Shown: positions 24,903 through 33,828 of the stretch, piece by piece | Numbering within the stretch: the stretch's first letter is position 1 | Layout: each line of letters starts with the position of its first letter | NCBI GenBank assembly: GCA_043757265.1 | Contig: JAYUQP010000091.1 | Coordinates: 1 to 64,000, forward strand | Length of the DNA: 64,000 nt | Direction of reading: 5' to 3' | From: JANPLN01 sp043757265 | Lineage (GTDB): Bacteria > Bdellovibrionota > Bdellovibrionia > Bdellovibrionales > JAGQZY01 | Notes under the pieces: model-generated | Seen by the model: only the letters and a program-made list of their open reading frames with translations | Told to the model about the DNA's origin: nothing | Database searches by the model: none | Program-made: the position numbers and the translations under genes

Positions 24903-26234
24903 GTGGATTTTTTATCGGCTGCTCAAAAATTAATAGCAATTGATACCTCCCCCGAGCAGGGAAATATCGAAGCTGTGCGATTTCTGCAAGCGCTTGCAGA
25001 AACGCTAGGATTTACTACAGTCGTATCGGAAGATGTTTCCGATGGGGTTTCGCAGGCAAATATCTTTATTCATCCAAGCAAAAAAGTACAAAAACTTCTA
25101 TTGCAAACCCATCTTGATACCGTGGATCCGGGTTCCTTTGCCCTGTGGAACAAGACGGGATTTAACCCGTTTCAAGCATCTATCCGCGGAGACAAAATCT
25201 ATGGCTTAGGTGCTGCAGATGTAAAGCTTGATTTTCTATGTAAGCTGTTTGCGATGAAGCGTGCGAACTGGGAAAGGTTGTCAGGATCTACAGTGTTGTT
25301 AGGGACATTTGGCGAAGAGGATCACATGCGGGGCGCCATTAAGGCTGTGCGCGAGCGTCGCATTCTTCCTACGGTAGCTCTGATTGGCGAACCCACAGAC
25401 TTACAAATTATTTATGCTGGAAAGGGTATCGCTCGGCTTGAGATTATAATTCCCTTCGCAAGTAAGAATGAAGATGAGTGGGCCGGAAGTGATGTCACGG
25501 CATCGACCCAAAGCAAGATTTTTCAAGGGAAAGCGGCCCATTCTTCGTCTCCGGAAACAGGTGAAAACGCTATCGTAAAAATGCTCGAATATCTAGCCAA
25601 ACTACCGGAGTCCATCCAAGTTCTAAATGTGGATGGTGGCGTCGGATTTAATACAATCCCTACTCAAGCAGCGCTTGAGTTTGATCTCACCGCTCAAAAA
25701 GCAGATGCGCTAGGTAAACAATTGCGCGCAATTTATGGAGCCATCGTTTCTCTAGAATCGGAATTTAAAAAATTTGTAAGCAAAGAATTCGATCCACCAT
25801 TTTCCACACTTAATGTGGGAAGTATTCGCACGGCGCGAGATCACGTAAGGCTAACAGGCGCTGTGCGTTGGACGTCCGATGTTCCAGAGTCCGTTTATAC
25901 ACAATGGATGGGGTCTATAGCGGACACATGTAAACGAGAAAAGGCAGTATTTCGAATTCTTGATGTAAAAAAACCGTTCAGCACAAATCCCGCAAGTCCG
26001 TTTGCCCAAGAATGCATGCAGAAAATTCGCGAACTGGGTGTACTTGCAGAAATGAAAACGCAGCCGGTTACAAACGAGGCCAATGTGCTCAGCCGCTTTG
26101 GTTTTGATTGCATTGTTTTTGGCCCCGGAAAACGGCAATACAACAGCCATACGCCAGAAGAAAACGTGTTGATCAAGGATCTAAAGACCGCAGAAGATTT
26201 TTATTTAAGTATGATTGAAAAGGTGTGTTTATGA
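24903..26234 (+). CDS. M20-family metallohydrolase (ArgE/DapE-like)
   Basis: 443 residues from GTG 24903, 5 bases after GGAG. Zinc ligands are visible in LLLQTHLDTVD, GLGAADVK, FGEEDHMRGA (catalytic Glu pair), GEPTD and near the C-terminus YNSHTPEEN. The dimerisation lid lies between about residues 175 and 300. M20 enzymes deacylate N-acyl amino acids; DapE removes succinyl groups. Set between AstC- and AstA-like genes it may do the job of AstE, the succinylglutamate desuccinylase. Its stop overlaps the astA start as ATGA. Confidence 0.82.
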   Translation: MDFLSAAQKLIAIDTSPEQGNIEAVRFLQALAETLGFTTVVSEDVSDGVSQANIFIHPSKKVQKLLLQTHLDTVDPGSFALWNKTGFNPFQASIRGDKIYGLGAADVKLDFLCKLFAMKRANWERLSGSTVLLGTFGEEDHMRGAIKAVRERRILPTVALIGEPTDLQIIYAGKGIARLEIIIPFASKNEDEWAGSDVTASTQSKIFQGKAAHSSSPETGENAIVKMLEYLAKLPESIQVLNVDGGVGFNTIPTQAALEFDLTAQKADALGKQLRAIYGAIVSLESEFKKFVSKEFDPPFSTLNVGSIRTARDHVRLTGAVRWTSDVPESVYTQWMGSIADTCKREKAVFRILDVKKPFSTNPASPFAQECMQKIRELGVLAEMKTQPVTNEANVLSRFGFDCIVFGPGKRQYNSHTPEENVLIKDLKTAEDFYLSMIEKVCL

Positions 26235-27241
26235 GTTTTATTGTGAGAAGTATTCGCGAAGGGGATTTTGACGATCTGCTGGCTTTAGCAAAACAATTCA
26301 CATTGTTGAACTTGCCTGCCGATCCCAAGACCCTGAAGCAAAAAATTAAAAAAAGTTTGCAAAGTTTTGCAGGCAAATTGGACAAGGAACACGCTGAGTA
26401 TCTTTTTGCGTTGGAAGATATCGAAGAGCAAAGAGTTGTCGGTACGTGCTTGATCCTGGCGAAACATGGAACAGAAAAATTTCCTCACTATTATTTTAAA
26501 ATTTTCGAACGAAAAAAACAAAGCCCTAACTTGGGTGTAGGTTTTATTCACAGCGTATTAAGCCTTGGCGAAGATATCAGTGGACCCACCGAAATTGGAG
26601 GGTTGTTGCTGGATCGCAGCTATCGTCGTCAACCTACAAAGTTGGGACGGTTGCTCAGTTTAAGTCGATTTATTTACATGGGCCTAACTCCGAATTCGTT
26701 TGAAGAAAACATTCTCTGCGAATTGAGCCCGCCTCTTACCGAGGAAGGCAGAAGTGAATTTTGGGAAGCCCTTGGTCGCCGCTTTACTGGCATGAATTAC
26801 CAAGAGGCGGATCGTGTTAGTCAGCAACACAAAGGTTTCATAAAAACACTTTTTCCGGAAGATGACATCTACCTCTGCCTTTTGGATTCAAGCGCCCGAC
26901 TCGTGATTGGAGAAGTGGCGGAAGAGACCCGAGGTGCGCGGCATCTCCTGGAAAAAATGGGTTTTACTTACAAAAACGAAGTAGATCCCTTTGATGGAGG
27001 GCCGCACTTTGGCTGCAAACTAAAAGATGTTTCTGTTATTAAAAAAGGAAAAGTAGTGAAGGCCGTTGAAGGGAATAAAAAACTCATGCAAGAGGCCTTG
27101 ATCGGGTACGCCGAAGATGGCGAGTTCTTTTGCGCGCAAACAATTGTGTCGGTCGAAAAGGACACGGTTTCGGTAAACCTTGTGGGCAATGCTTATTTAA
27201 AACAGTTTTTGGGCAAAAACGTTTTTTGCTCACTCATATAG
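26231..27241 (+). CDS. astA: Arginine/ornithine N-succinyltransferase AstA-like
   Basis: 336 residues from ATG 26231. Segments such as FIVRSIREGDFDDLLALAKQ, GPTEIGGLLLDRSYRR, SRFIYMG, LSPPLTEEGRSEFWEALGRR and FIKTLFPEDDIYLCLL match AstA, which transfers succinyl from succinyl-CoA to arginine or ornithine. The start is ATGA-coupled to the M20 gene. Length agrees with the family (about 340). It is the second acyl-route gene in this operon. Confidence 0.88.
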   Translation: MSFIVRSIREGDFDDLLALAKQFTLLNLPADPKTLKQKIKKSLQSFAGKLDKEHAEYLFALEDIEEQRVVGTCLILAKHGTEKFPHYYFKIFERKKQSPNLGVGFIHSVLSLGEDISGPTEIGGLLLDRSYRRQPTKLGRLLSLSRFIYMGLTPNSFEENILCELSPPLTEEGRSEFWEALGRRFTGMNYQEADRVSQQHKGFIKTLFPEDDIYLCLLDSSARLVIGEVAEETRGARHLLEKMGFTYKNEVDPFDGGPHFGCKLKDVSVIKKGKVVKAVEGNKKLMQEALIGYAEDGEFFCAQTIVSVEKDTVSVNLVGNAYLKQFLGKNVFCSLI

Positions 27242-27249
27242 GAGCGCTT

Positions 27250-28764
27250 ATGTCAGCTACGATTCCCTATCTCGGCGATTACATACAGGGACAGTTCGTT
27301 AAAGTTGAAGGGGAAGACGGTATCATTGAGCTTAAGAGCCCAGCCGATCTCTCAGAAACTGTTATCAATGTTCCGTATTTTTATGCGAACGTAGATCGGG
27401 CCTGTGAAGCCGCAAGCAGAGCGTTCGCGGAGTGGTCGCAAGTCTCGCTTGCAACGCGCATCGATTATCTTAAAAAATTGCAGACGGTTTTCGAAGAGAG
27501 CAAACAAAAAATTTCCGAAGTGATATCGCGTGAAACGGGGAAACCACAGTGGGAGAGCCTCACGGAAGTTTCGGCAATGATTCATAAAATTCCAATCACC
27601 ATCGAACAAGCCATGAGTCTAGTCGCACCTTCGGTGGTTGAAAATGCACTGCCAGGGGTTCGCGGCAAAGTGATTTACAAACCGCGCGGCGTGATGGCCG
27701 TGGTTGGGCCTTTCAATTTTCCAGGTCACCTCCCGAACGGTCACATTGTCCCAGCTCTCCTCACCGGAAATACCGTAGTTTTTAAACCCTCTGAATTTAC
27801 TCCAGCCACAGGACAGATCTACGCAGAGTGTATTCTTAAGGCGGGCTTTCCAAATGGAGTTTTTAATCTGGTGCAAGGCGTGGGAGAAACGGGACGTCGT
27901 TTAGTGGAACACGATCTGGTGGATGGGATTCTTTTTACCGGTTCTTATGAAACAGGCCTCAAAATCAAACAGGGAACAATGAATCACTACTGGAAAATTC
28001 ATGCGCTGGAAATGGGCGGGAAAAATGCCACCATCGTTTGGAATGATGCCGATATGGAAAAAGCAATCTATGAGTCTTTGATTGGCTCCTTTGCGTCGGC
28101 CGGGCAACGGTGTTCTTGCACAAGTCGATTGATCCTGCACGACTCGATCGCTGGCGAATTTTTAGAAAAATTCTATCAGGCTGCAAAAAAACTCGAGATC
28201 GGATACTGGAAAGAAAATCCTTTTATGGGGCCGTTAATAAACGCCAAATCTTTAGATACCTATTTAAGATTTCAAGAGATTGCGGTGCGCGAGGGCAGTG
28301 AGAAAATCATGCGCGGCAAACAATTGGAGCTTCCCAAAAAAGGCTACTATGTGACCCCAAGTATTTATAAAATTAAAGATATAAATAAGAATTCTGTTTA
28401 TCAAAAGAACGAAATTTTTGGACCTAACGTTGCGGTTTACACAGCGACTGAACTTGAAGAGGCGTTGCAAGTTAACAATTCAACGGGGTTCGGTTTAGTA
28501 ACTTCTATTTTTTCAAAAAACAAGACAACCTACGAATATGTTGTGCAAAAAGCGAGGTCGGGATTGGTCAACTGGAACCGGACGACTAATGGGGCAAGTT
28601 CTAAACTGCCTTTTGGCGGGCGCGATAAATCAGGGAACGACCGACCTACGTCGACGTTCGCAGTTTATTACTGCACGGTACCTGTGGCATGCTTAGAGGA
28701 TGAAACCCACTTCGATAGTAAAAATATTTTACCAGGGATGAATTACACTTCTGGAGGCCAATGA
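27250..28764 (+). CDS. astD: Succinylglutamate-semialdehyde dehydrogenase AstD-like
   Basis: 504 residues from ATG 27250, which has GGAG 5 bases upstream; the longer frame upstream is not used. Aldehyde dehydrogenase motifs: FNFPGHLPNGHIVPALLTGN, FTGSYETGLK, LEMGGKNATIVW (Glu) and the catalytic Cys in GQRCSCTSR. It should oxidise N-succinylglutamate semialdehyde to N-succinylglutamate with NAD. The end overlaps mltG by 4 bases. Confidence 0.88.
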   Translation: MSATIPYLGDYIQGQFVKVEGEDGIIELKSPADLSETVINVPYFYANVDRACEAASRAFAEWSQVSLATRIDYLKKLQTVFEESKQKISEVISRETGKPQWESLTEVSAMIHKIPITIEQAMSLVAPSVVENALPGVRGKVIYKPRGVMAVVGPFNFPGHLPNGHIVPALLTGNTVVFKPSEFTPATGQIYAECILKAGFPNGVFNLVQGVGETGRRLVEHDLVDGILFTGSYETGLKIKQGTMNHYWKIHALEMGGKNATIVWNDADMEKAIYESLIGSFASAGQRCSCTSRLILHDSIAGEFLEKFYQAAKKLEIGYWKENPFMGPLINAKSLDTYLRFQEIAVREGSEKIMRGKQLELPKKGYYVTPSIYKIKDINKNSVYQKNEIFGPNVAVYTATELEEALQVNNSTGFGLVTSIFSKNKTTYEYVVQKARSGLVNWNRTTNGASSKLPFGGRDKSGNDRPTSTFAVYYCTVPVACLEDETHFDSKNILPGMNYTSGGQ

Positions 28765-29879
28765 GATTGATTAAATGGATTTTAATTGTAGTTCTTATTG
28801 TGAGTGCCTTTTTTGCTTGGCAAACGCAGGAGTATTACAGCAAAGCATTGCCACATACGGCTTATCGAATAGTAACTGTCTCTGACAAAGACACGTTGCG
28901 AGAAGTTGGCCAACAACTGTACGACAAAGAAATGATTGGTTCAGTCGATGTGTTCGTGATGTGGGCACGTCTTTTTGGACACGATAAAAATATAAAATCG
29001 GGCGAGTACGGAGTTGCGGTCGGCACCACCCTTAATGATTTATTTGAAATTCTTCGTAGCGGAAAATCTTTAGGGCATCGGCTGATCGTACCTGAAGGTA
29101 CAAACCTTTATGAAATTGCTGCAAAGCTCGAAAGCCTTTCGCTTTGTAAAAAAGAGGAATTCGTGGCGCTTGCTACGAATAAAAAATTTATTAGAACAAT
29201 TCTTCCTGAGGGCATAAGTTCCCTCGAAGGCTATCTCTTCCCAGACACTTATTTTTTTACCAAGGTGGACGGCTGCAAAACGATCACGCGACGACTGGTT
29301 AACCGTTTTCTAGACAAATTCAAAACGATTGGCGCAAAGCCAGGTTGGACACGACATCAGATTGTAACCCTTGCCTCTATCATTGAAAAAGAAACAGGTG
29401 CGGAATTCGAGCGCCCGCAAATATCTTCAGTATTTCACAATCGCTTGCAAAAAAAAATGCGGCTTCAAACAGACCCCACTGTCATGTATGCCAGACTCTT
29501 AAAAACGGGTTCGTATCAGCAAAATATCACGCGTGGAGATTTGCAAGCGGACCACCCTTATAATACGTATCGCAGAAACGGTCTTCCGCCAGGACCCATT
29601 TCTAATCCAGGAATTGAAGCTTTGAGTGCAGCTGTTCGCCCTGCTACAACGGAGTATCTTTATTTTGTAAGTAGAAACGATGGGACCCATGTATTTTCTA
29701 AAAACTACAAGGACCATTCGTTGGCAGTGATGTCGTTTCAACTAGATCCAAAAGCTCGGGCAGGGAAGTCGTGGAGGGATTTGAACAAACGCACGATCAA
29801 TGGAGCCCAAGGGGATATCATCGAAACTCCGATCGTCGATGGACTAAAAGCTACACAGCCAACGCCAGATTTACAGTAA
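28761..29879 (+). CDS. mltG: Endolytic murein transglycosylase MltG
   Basis: 372 residues with one N-terminal membrane helix (about 4-20) and a YceG domain. The catalytic Glu lies in LASIIEKETGAEFERP near residue 217, followed by VFHNRLQKKMRLQTDPTVMY; ADHPYNTYRRNGLPPGPISN is the conserved closing motif. MltG cuts nascent glycan strands and sets their length. It is cotranslated with astD by position only; no metabolic link is implied. Its last 9 bases overlap the convergent small gene. Confidence 0.95.
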   Translation: MRLIKWILIVVLIVSAFFAWQTQEYYSKALPHTAYRIVTVSDKDTLREVGQQLYDKEMIGSVDVFVMWARLFGHDKNIKSGEYGVAVGTTLNDLFEILRSGKSLGHRLIVPEGTNLYEIAAKLESLSLCKKEEFVALATNKKFIRTILPEGISSLEGYLFPDTYFFTKVDGCKTITRRLVNRFLDKFKTIGAKPGWTRHQIVTLASIIEKETGAEFERPQISSVFHNRLQKKMRLQTDPTVMYARLLKTGSYQQNITRGDLQADHPYNTYRRNGLPPGPISNPGIEALSAAVRPATTEYLYFVSRNDGTHVFSKNYKDHSLAVMSFQLDPKARAGKSWRDLNKRTINGAQGDIIETPIVDGLKATQPTPDLQ

Positions 29880-30290
29880 GTAAAACTTTTTATCGTCTTT
29901 ATCACGCTTGATAATTTTGAGCTCAGTCTCGAGACCGCGTCCCATCACTGGGACTATAATTTCGTTCTCCGAGTCCGAATCCATGTCGGTGGCAAAGAGA
30001 TTGCCGACGCCAGTTCGAAAATCGTAGTGCAGATCCTGTTGATTCAAAAGTTCAAACTGGGAATCAAGGGAAAGAACGCCATCTTGCGATTTATAAATTT
30101 CGATGAGCACATCGTTACCTTTACTAAGCTTCACCACTTTGTAAAGTTCTTCACCGTAACGAATCTGAATGGCCCCGAGAACATGCCGCAAAGATTTAGG
30201 CTGCGTGAGCTGAGCGCGCGACGAAAGTAAAAAAACGCTCCCTAATATCGCAACGATGAATACGGCCGACAGTTTTACGAATGAACCCAT
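29871..30290 (-). CDS. Small exported or membrane-anchored protein, unknown function
   Basis: 139 residues from ATG 30290, giving MGSFVKLSAVFIVAILGSVF, a signal-anchor or signal peptide. The rest is a small, charged soluble domain with LFATDMDSDSENEIIVPVMG, resembling a Ca-binding or FG-GAP-like loop (DxDxDxxxE). No family is recognised. It follows the ompA-like gene on the minus strand after 55 bases and is likely in its transcript. Confidence 0.62.
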   Translation of the reverse strand: MGSFVKLSAVFIVAILGSVFLLSSRAQLTQPKSLRHVLGAIQIRYGEELYKVVKLSKGNDVLIEIYKSQDGVLSLDSQFELLNQQDLHYDFRTGVGNLFATDMDSDSENEIIVPVMGRGLETELKIIKRDKDDKKFYLL

Positions 30291-30345
30291 AGTGTCTTGT
30301 CGGCAGTCCGTGCATTGAGATTGAATAAAGTGGGCGAAAGCCCAT

Positions 30346-31701
30346 TCACGGAGTCTGGCGGTAGATTTTAAGCTCAACACGACGATTGGCGGCGCGACCA
30401 ACGTCTGAGTCGTTACGATCTACCGGGCGCGACTCGCCTTTACCGACGCCCTCAATTTGCACCTGCGCTCCAAGCGCTTCTTTGAGAACGCGAGCTACAG
30501 AGTTTGCTCGACGCTGGCTCAGACCAAGATTGTAGGCATCAGTTCCGCGCGAGTCCGTATGACCTTCAACAATAATTTTTTTGAGGGTTTGCGTATTATT
30601 TTTAATTTTTTCAATTGTCGGTTGAAAATCCTTTCGCGACGCCGCGGTCATTTCGTCTAACTTTGTGTGAAAGTTGATCGACGAGAGAATAATAACCTCG
30701 GTGGGCTGCTCCTCCTGAATGACTGTCGTCTGCGAGACAGCTATGGGCTCGGGCTCCGGCGCAATGATGGCGCGTTCGCGAATGGGACCCATCATCCACA
30801 GCATCCCCAGATAAATGCGCAAGTCGGGTGAGGCATGGCCATGATAGCCCTCTGTTGCGATACCCGCATGGGTTGCGATCTTAGGCGTGACCTGATATTT
30901 AGCGCCCGCCAACAGTTCTAAATTGCTGTGGGAGCGATCTGTGGCCAAGGGAGTGTTTTTGGTAAATGAGCTACCGAAAGCTTCGAAAATAAAAGTCGTA
31001 TCCCACGGGGTATGCAGGTACGAGAAAGCACTCGAATATAAAATTTGATCTGAAAGTGGCAATACATCGGAGTTCGCTATCGCTTGTCCTTCATCGCGAA
31101 GCCGGTAACCTAAATTTACTGCCCAAAGCATTCCCGGTTGAATGACGTAATCAAAAACCCCTTCGATGTTGAAAGTGGGGCCCGAGTCAGTTCCCGAAAA
31201 AGGATTATTTTTAATGCGATCAAAATTCACTGAGCCCACAGCAGCGAGGGCCCAATTGTCTTGGTTGTAGAAGCGATATTTGGTGTTCAGGCGAATTTCT
31301 GTAAGGCCTGTTTCGTCGTAGGCACCGAGCTGGGTCGAGCTGTCGATGTCCTGATTCAGAACAGTCGGTAAACTCAAGCCGATGTCCCAGTTGTCAAAAA
31401 TTCCAAGGCCCAAGTTGAGATCGCCAGAAAGAAGTTTGTCGTTGGGCTCAGAAAAATTCTGTCCACTTGCGACGCCAGACGCTTTAAAAAATGGTAGGGA
31501 GTTCATCGAATAGTTGGCCCAGACACCAAGTGCAAATTCAGCTTTCGGTAGTGTCCTCGTGGAGTGAACGGATACGAAGTCCAGACCGCTTGTTGTGGGA
31601 TTGAAATTTTGCATATGTGTGCCCACAACATTAGCATGTGCAAAGAAAGTAAAAATTAATAAACAAAAAATGAGACAGTTTTGGATATACAAGTTGCGCA
31701 T
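30346..31701 (-). CDS. OmpA-family outer-membrane protein
   Basis: 451 residues. A signal peptide (AHA cleavage near 24), then a beta-barrel of about 290 residues with alternating hydrophobic strands (LGVWANYSMNSLPFF, DNWDIGLSLPTVL), a Glu/Pro linker (APEPEPIAVSQTTV), and a C-terminal OmpA/MotB peptidoglycan-binding domain with IIVEGHTDSRGTDAYNLGLS and RRANSVARVL. It ties the outer membrane to the cell wall. GAGGGAGAA precedes the ATG, and a sigma-70-like promoter lies just upstream. Confidence 0.88.
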   Translation of the reverse strand: MRNLYIQNCLIFCLLIFTFFAHANVVGTHMQNFNPTTSGLDFVSVHSTRTLPKAEFALGVWANYSMNSLPFFKASGVASGQNFSEPNDKLLSGDLNLGLGIFDNWDIGLSLPTVLNQDIDSSTQLGAYDETGLTEIRLNTKYRFYNQDNWALAAVGSVNFDRIKNNPFSGTDSGPTFNIEGVFDYVIQPGMLWAVNLGYRLRDEGQAIANSDVLPLSDQILYSSAFSYLHTPWDTTFIFEAFGSSFTKNTPLATDRSHSNLELLAGAKYQVTPKIATHAGIATEGYHGHASPDLRIYLGMLWMMGPIRERAIIAPEPEPIAVSQTTVIQEEQPTEVIILSSINFHTKLDEMTAASRKDFQPTIEKIKNNTQTLKKIIVEGHTDSRGTDAYNLGLSQRRANSVARVLKEALGAQVQIEGVGKGESRPVDRNDSDVGRAANRRVELKIYRQTP

Positions 31702-31722
31702 AGGATTCTCCCTCGAGGAGGG

Positions 31723-31751
31723 ATCATATCTATGCTAACAAAAACTTGCAA
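31723..31751 (-). promoter_or_regulatory. Promoter of the OmpA-family gene
   Basis: On the minus strand: TTGCAA (31751-31746), exactly 17 bases, then TATGAT (31728-31723), close to the sigma-70 consensus. It lies between the lipoprotein stop and the ompA-like start, predicting a leader of only about 15 bases. Confidence 0.6.
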
Positions 31752-31766
31752 TGTTGATGTCTCAAT

Positions 31767-32840
31767 TTAGATTTCAGGCATACCAGGATAAATATCGCCG
31801 CCGTTAAATACGTCGAGCCAGTCCCGAAAGTCATTAACTGAGGTGCCCCAATTTGGTTCAACGCCCGTAGTGTCTGGATTTCCAGCTGCTTCGAGCTCAA
31901 ATTCGTTCACCTCGTTCCACTCTCGGATTTGCACCCGAATGCGCGCCACAACTTCCTCTGCATCATCAAGACACATCCAAGTGTAAAAAGGATTTCCCGG
32001 GTATGTACTAGCGAGCTTGAATGCTGCAGGCGCTGTACCACTGTAATAGTTGGCATAATAGAGTGAAGAATTGGCATCGATCACCGTTCTTTGAACTGTA
32101 TCGAACTCTTTGTTAAAACCAGTAACACCGGAAAAGTATTGTCCCATTGGCAATTCAAGGTCTTTGTCTTTTGGGGCCGTCGCGGTGCCGGAACCGGCTG
32201 CGCAGTTGCCAGGCTTACCAGACCACTCTAGAACTTCGGTTGTTGTTGTTACAGGAAAAGCAATTGGATCTGAACTGCCAAAATTTTTAACGGTTGTTAA
32301 AGTGTAAGGCCCATAGCAACAGTTGGGCCCCTCGGAGGCGGTATAATCAAAATTACAACTAACTTCGCCAGATGGAGTGAGACTTCCGGGGCCGGTCACA
32401 GTACCGCCGACAAATGTGTCTGCCGTATCAAAGCGGGCGGTAGCAGCTGTCGGGCCAGCACCGTAGTCTCTGCCAAAATAGTAATAGGGACGGTGCCAAA
32501 CGTATTTGCACATTCCTGGAGGGGCGTTGAGCACCATTTTAACTCCCATGAATGCGCCGGCAAGTTCTTCGATTTCTACGATGCAGGTAATGTCCTGGTT
32601 TGCAAAGTTCGTTTCGTTGGCAGCAACTGCACAGCCTGCAGTGAAGTCTCCAGAGCGGTGGATGTAATGATCGGTCAACGTGGGATTATTAATTTTTACA
32701 TTAAACCCGCCGTTAGCATCGATAACCCCGGGAACGACGGACCCACTTGATGCAGAGGCGGTATCGTCTTCACTTTCACAGCCAGCAACAAGGGATATTA
32801 ATGCCATTAAAATAAAGAAGGGCCATTTGGCGCGTAACAT
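31767..32840 (-). CDS. Lipoprotein of unknown function
   Basis: 357 residues with a clear lipobox (LVAGC, Cys21) followed by an acidic/Ser-rich linker (ESEDDTASASSGS). The remainder is rich in Thr, Gly, Asn and aromatic residues with scattered cysteine pairs (EVSCNFDYTASEGPNCCYGP), suggesting an oxidised, extracytoplasmic beta-rich domain. I do not recognise the family. AAAAGGAG precedes the ATG. Likely anchored in the outer membrane. Confidence 0.8.
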   Translation of the reverse strand: MLRAKWPFFILMALISLVAGCESEDDTASASSGSVVPGVIDANGGFNVKINNPTLTDHYIHRSGDFTAGCAVAANETNFANQDITCIVEIEELAGAFMGVKMVLNAPPGMCKYVWHRPYYYFGRDYGAGPTAATARFDTADTFVGGTVTGPGSLTPSGEVSCNFDYTASEGPNCCYGPYTLTTVKNFGSSDPIAFPVTTTTEVLEWSGKPGNCAAGSGTATAPKDKDLELPMGQYFSGVTGFNKEFDTVQRTVIDANSSLYYANYYSGTAPAAFKLASTYPGNPFYTWMCLDDAEEVVARIRVQIREWNEVNEFELEAAGNPDTTGVEPNWGTSVNDFRDWLDVFNGGDIYPGMPEI

Positions 32841-32935
32841 GAAAGCTCCTTTTTTGCAGATGAACCACTTTCCATTTTAAAAAATTGTGTGGAGAAGAGA
32901 ATAGAAATGGCAAAAGCAGGTCCTAATCACGACAC

Positions 32936-32997
32936 TCGGCTGATCTAGCTACGCCTTTCGCTGTCGGCCTCCGCCTCGGCAGATCCAGCTAGGGGCG
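32936..32997 (-). repeat. Dispersed repeat related to the array before murA
   Basis: On the minus strand it contains GGCGGAGGCCGACAGCGAAA bounded by CTAG, closely similar to the 44-bp unit at 61406-61499 (GGAGGCGAAGGCCGACAGCG). Two near-direct copies of CTCGGC(T/A)GATC(T/C)AGCTA lie 40 bases apart, at 32936 and 32976. It is part of a short interspersed repeat family. Confidence 0.6.
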
Positions 32998-33010
32998 TTT
33001 TTGCCCCCAA

Positions 33011-33058
33011 AACCGGAATTCAGGTATACGAGGTGACCGGCATACCTGAATTCCGGTT
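33011..33058. repeat. 17-bp perfect inverted repeat
   Basis: AACCGGAATTCAGGTAT (33011-33027) and its exact reverse complement (33042-33058) with a 14-base loop. Not followed by a T-run. Its sequence is unrelated to the 34-bp repeat at 15299, so it is a separate palindrome, possibly a binding site, a REP-type element or an mRNA structure. Confidence 0.8.
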
Positions 33059-33186
33059 AATCGGGCGGCTTGAGAAGCCATTTTTGGCACTCTCCGAAAT
33101 AAAACGCCCTAAAACGTCAATAATTGCGCAGGAAATCTAATGAGTTAGATAAGGGCCGGCACAAATCTTGTAATGGGAGGGAGAGG

Positions 33187-33726
33187 ATGAGGTTCGCAAT
33201 TATGAAAAAATACTTTTTTACGATTTTAAGCTGGAATTTAATCTGCGTTGCAATAGCCAACGGTCAGAGTCCTGCAACACCAGCCCCAGCGACGCCTCCA
33301 CTGCCGACTGCTGCGTCTGCCGAAAAAACTAATGTTTACAGCTTTTTAGAGTGGAAATCAGCCCGGGTTCACGAGGCACAACAAAAACTGCAAACGGTGA
33401 GTAAGGCACAAGGCAACCACAGTCAGGTTTGGCAAGAGGGTAAATCGTCGGATTCCACCGATGAAGTGGGCCGAACAAACGAACAGAAGCTCACTTTTAA
33501 TGTCGACGTGGCCTTGCAGCTCAACATCCACGATTATTTTTCCATGTATCTGAAAATGCTAAGCTTAGAAGAATTTAAAGAAGCTTCAAAAAAACTTACC
33601 GAAGACGAAAAAAGCGAACTCTTATTGGCTTACAAAAATATCCAGGACAAAGAGAAAAAACTTCCTCTTAAATTTTCTAAATCCCCCAAGGATAACGCAA
33701 AGGGTAAAAACTCCGAAACCCAATAA
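33187..33726 (+). CDS. Small exported protein, unknown function
   Basis: 179 residues from ATG 33187, chosen because GGGAGGGAGAGG lies immediately upstream; ATG 33202 (MKKYFFTILSWNLI) is also possible. A signal peptide ends near ANGQ, followed by a Pro/Ala-rich linker (SPATPAPATPPLPTA) and a Lys/Glu-rich helical domain ending in a low-complexity basic tail. No family recognised. It lies 102 bases upstream of groES. Confidence 0.68.
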   Translation: MRFAIMKKYFFTILSWNLICVAIANGQSPATPAPATPPLPTAASAEKTNVYSFLEWKSARVHEAQQKLQTVSKAQGNHSQVWQEGKSSDSTDEVGRTNEQKLTFNVDVALQLNIHDYFSMYLKMLSLEEFKEASKKLTEDEKSELLLAYKNIQDKEKKLPLKFSKSPKDNAKGKNSETQ

Positions 33727-33753
33727 TATTTCCAATAATATTAATGGGGTCAC

Positions 33754-33783
33754 CTTGACAGGTATACTCGGTATTTCCATATT
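33754..33783 (+). promoter_or_regulatory. groESL promoter candidate
   Basis: CTTGACA (33754-33760) followed 15 bases later by TCCATATT (33776-33783). Read as sigma-70 it is TTGACA-N17-CATATT; read as a heat-shock promoter it resembles CTTGAAA-N13-15-CCCCATNT. AT-rich direct repeats (AATAATATT at 33722 and 33734) just upstream could act as an UP element. No CIRCE operator is present. Confidence 0.55.
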
Positions 33784-33828
33784 GCCTTCACGTGAATAAA
33801 AATTGATTTAAAGACCAGGAGGTATTTA

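Larger units (their letters stand above)
32841..33186. other. Intergenic region between lipoprotein and small exported-protein genes
   Basis: 346 bases without a convincing gene. It contains a dispersed repeat (32936-32997), a 17-bp inverted repeat (33011-33058), and the divergent control regions of the flanking genes. No clear sigma-70 promoter pair was identified. Confidence 0.6.

Noticed and set aside
31709..31723. Hairpin TCCCTC-CTC-GAGGGA over the ribosome site of the OmpA-family gene
   Set aside because: The promoter -10 hexamer overlaps the outer arm, so the transcript would start inside the hairpin and the structure could not form in RNA.
33727..33828. CIRCE operator (TTAGCACTC-N9-GAGTGCTAA) upstream of groES
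   Set aside because: No such inverted repeat is present in the interval.
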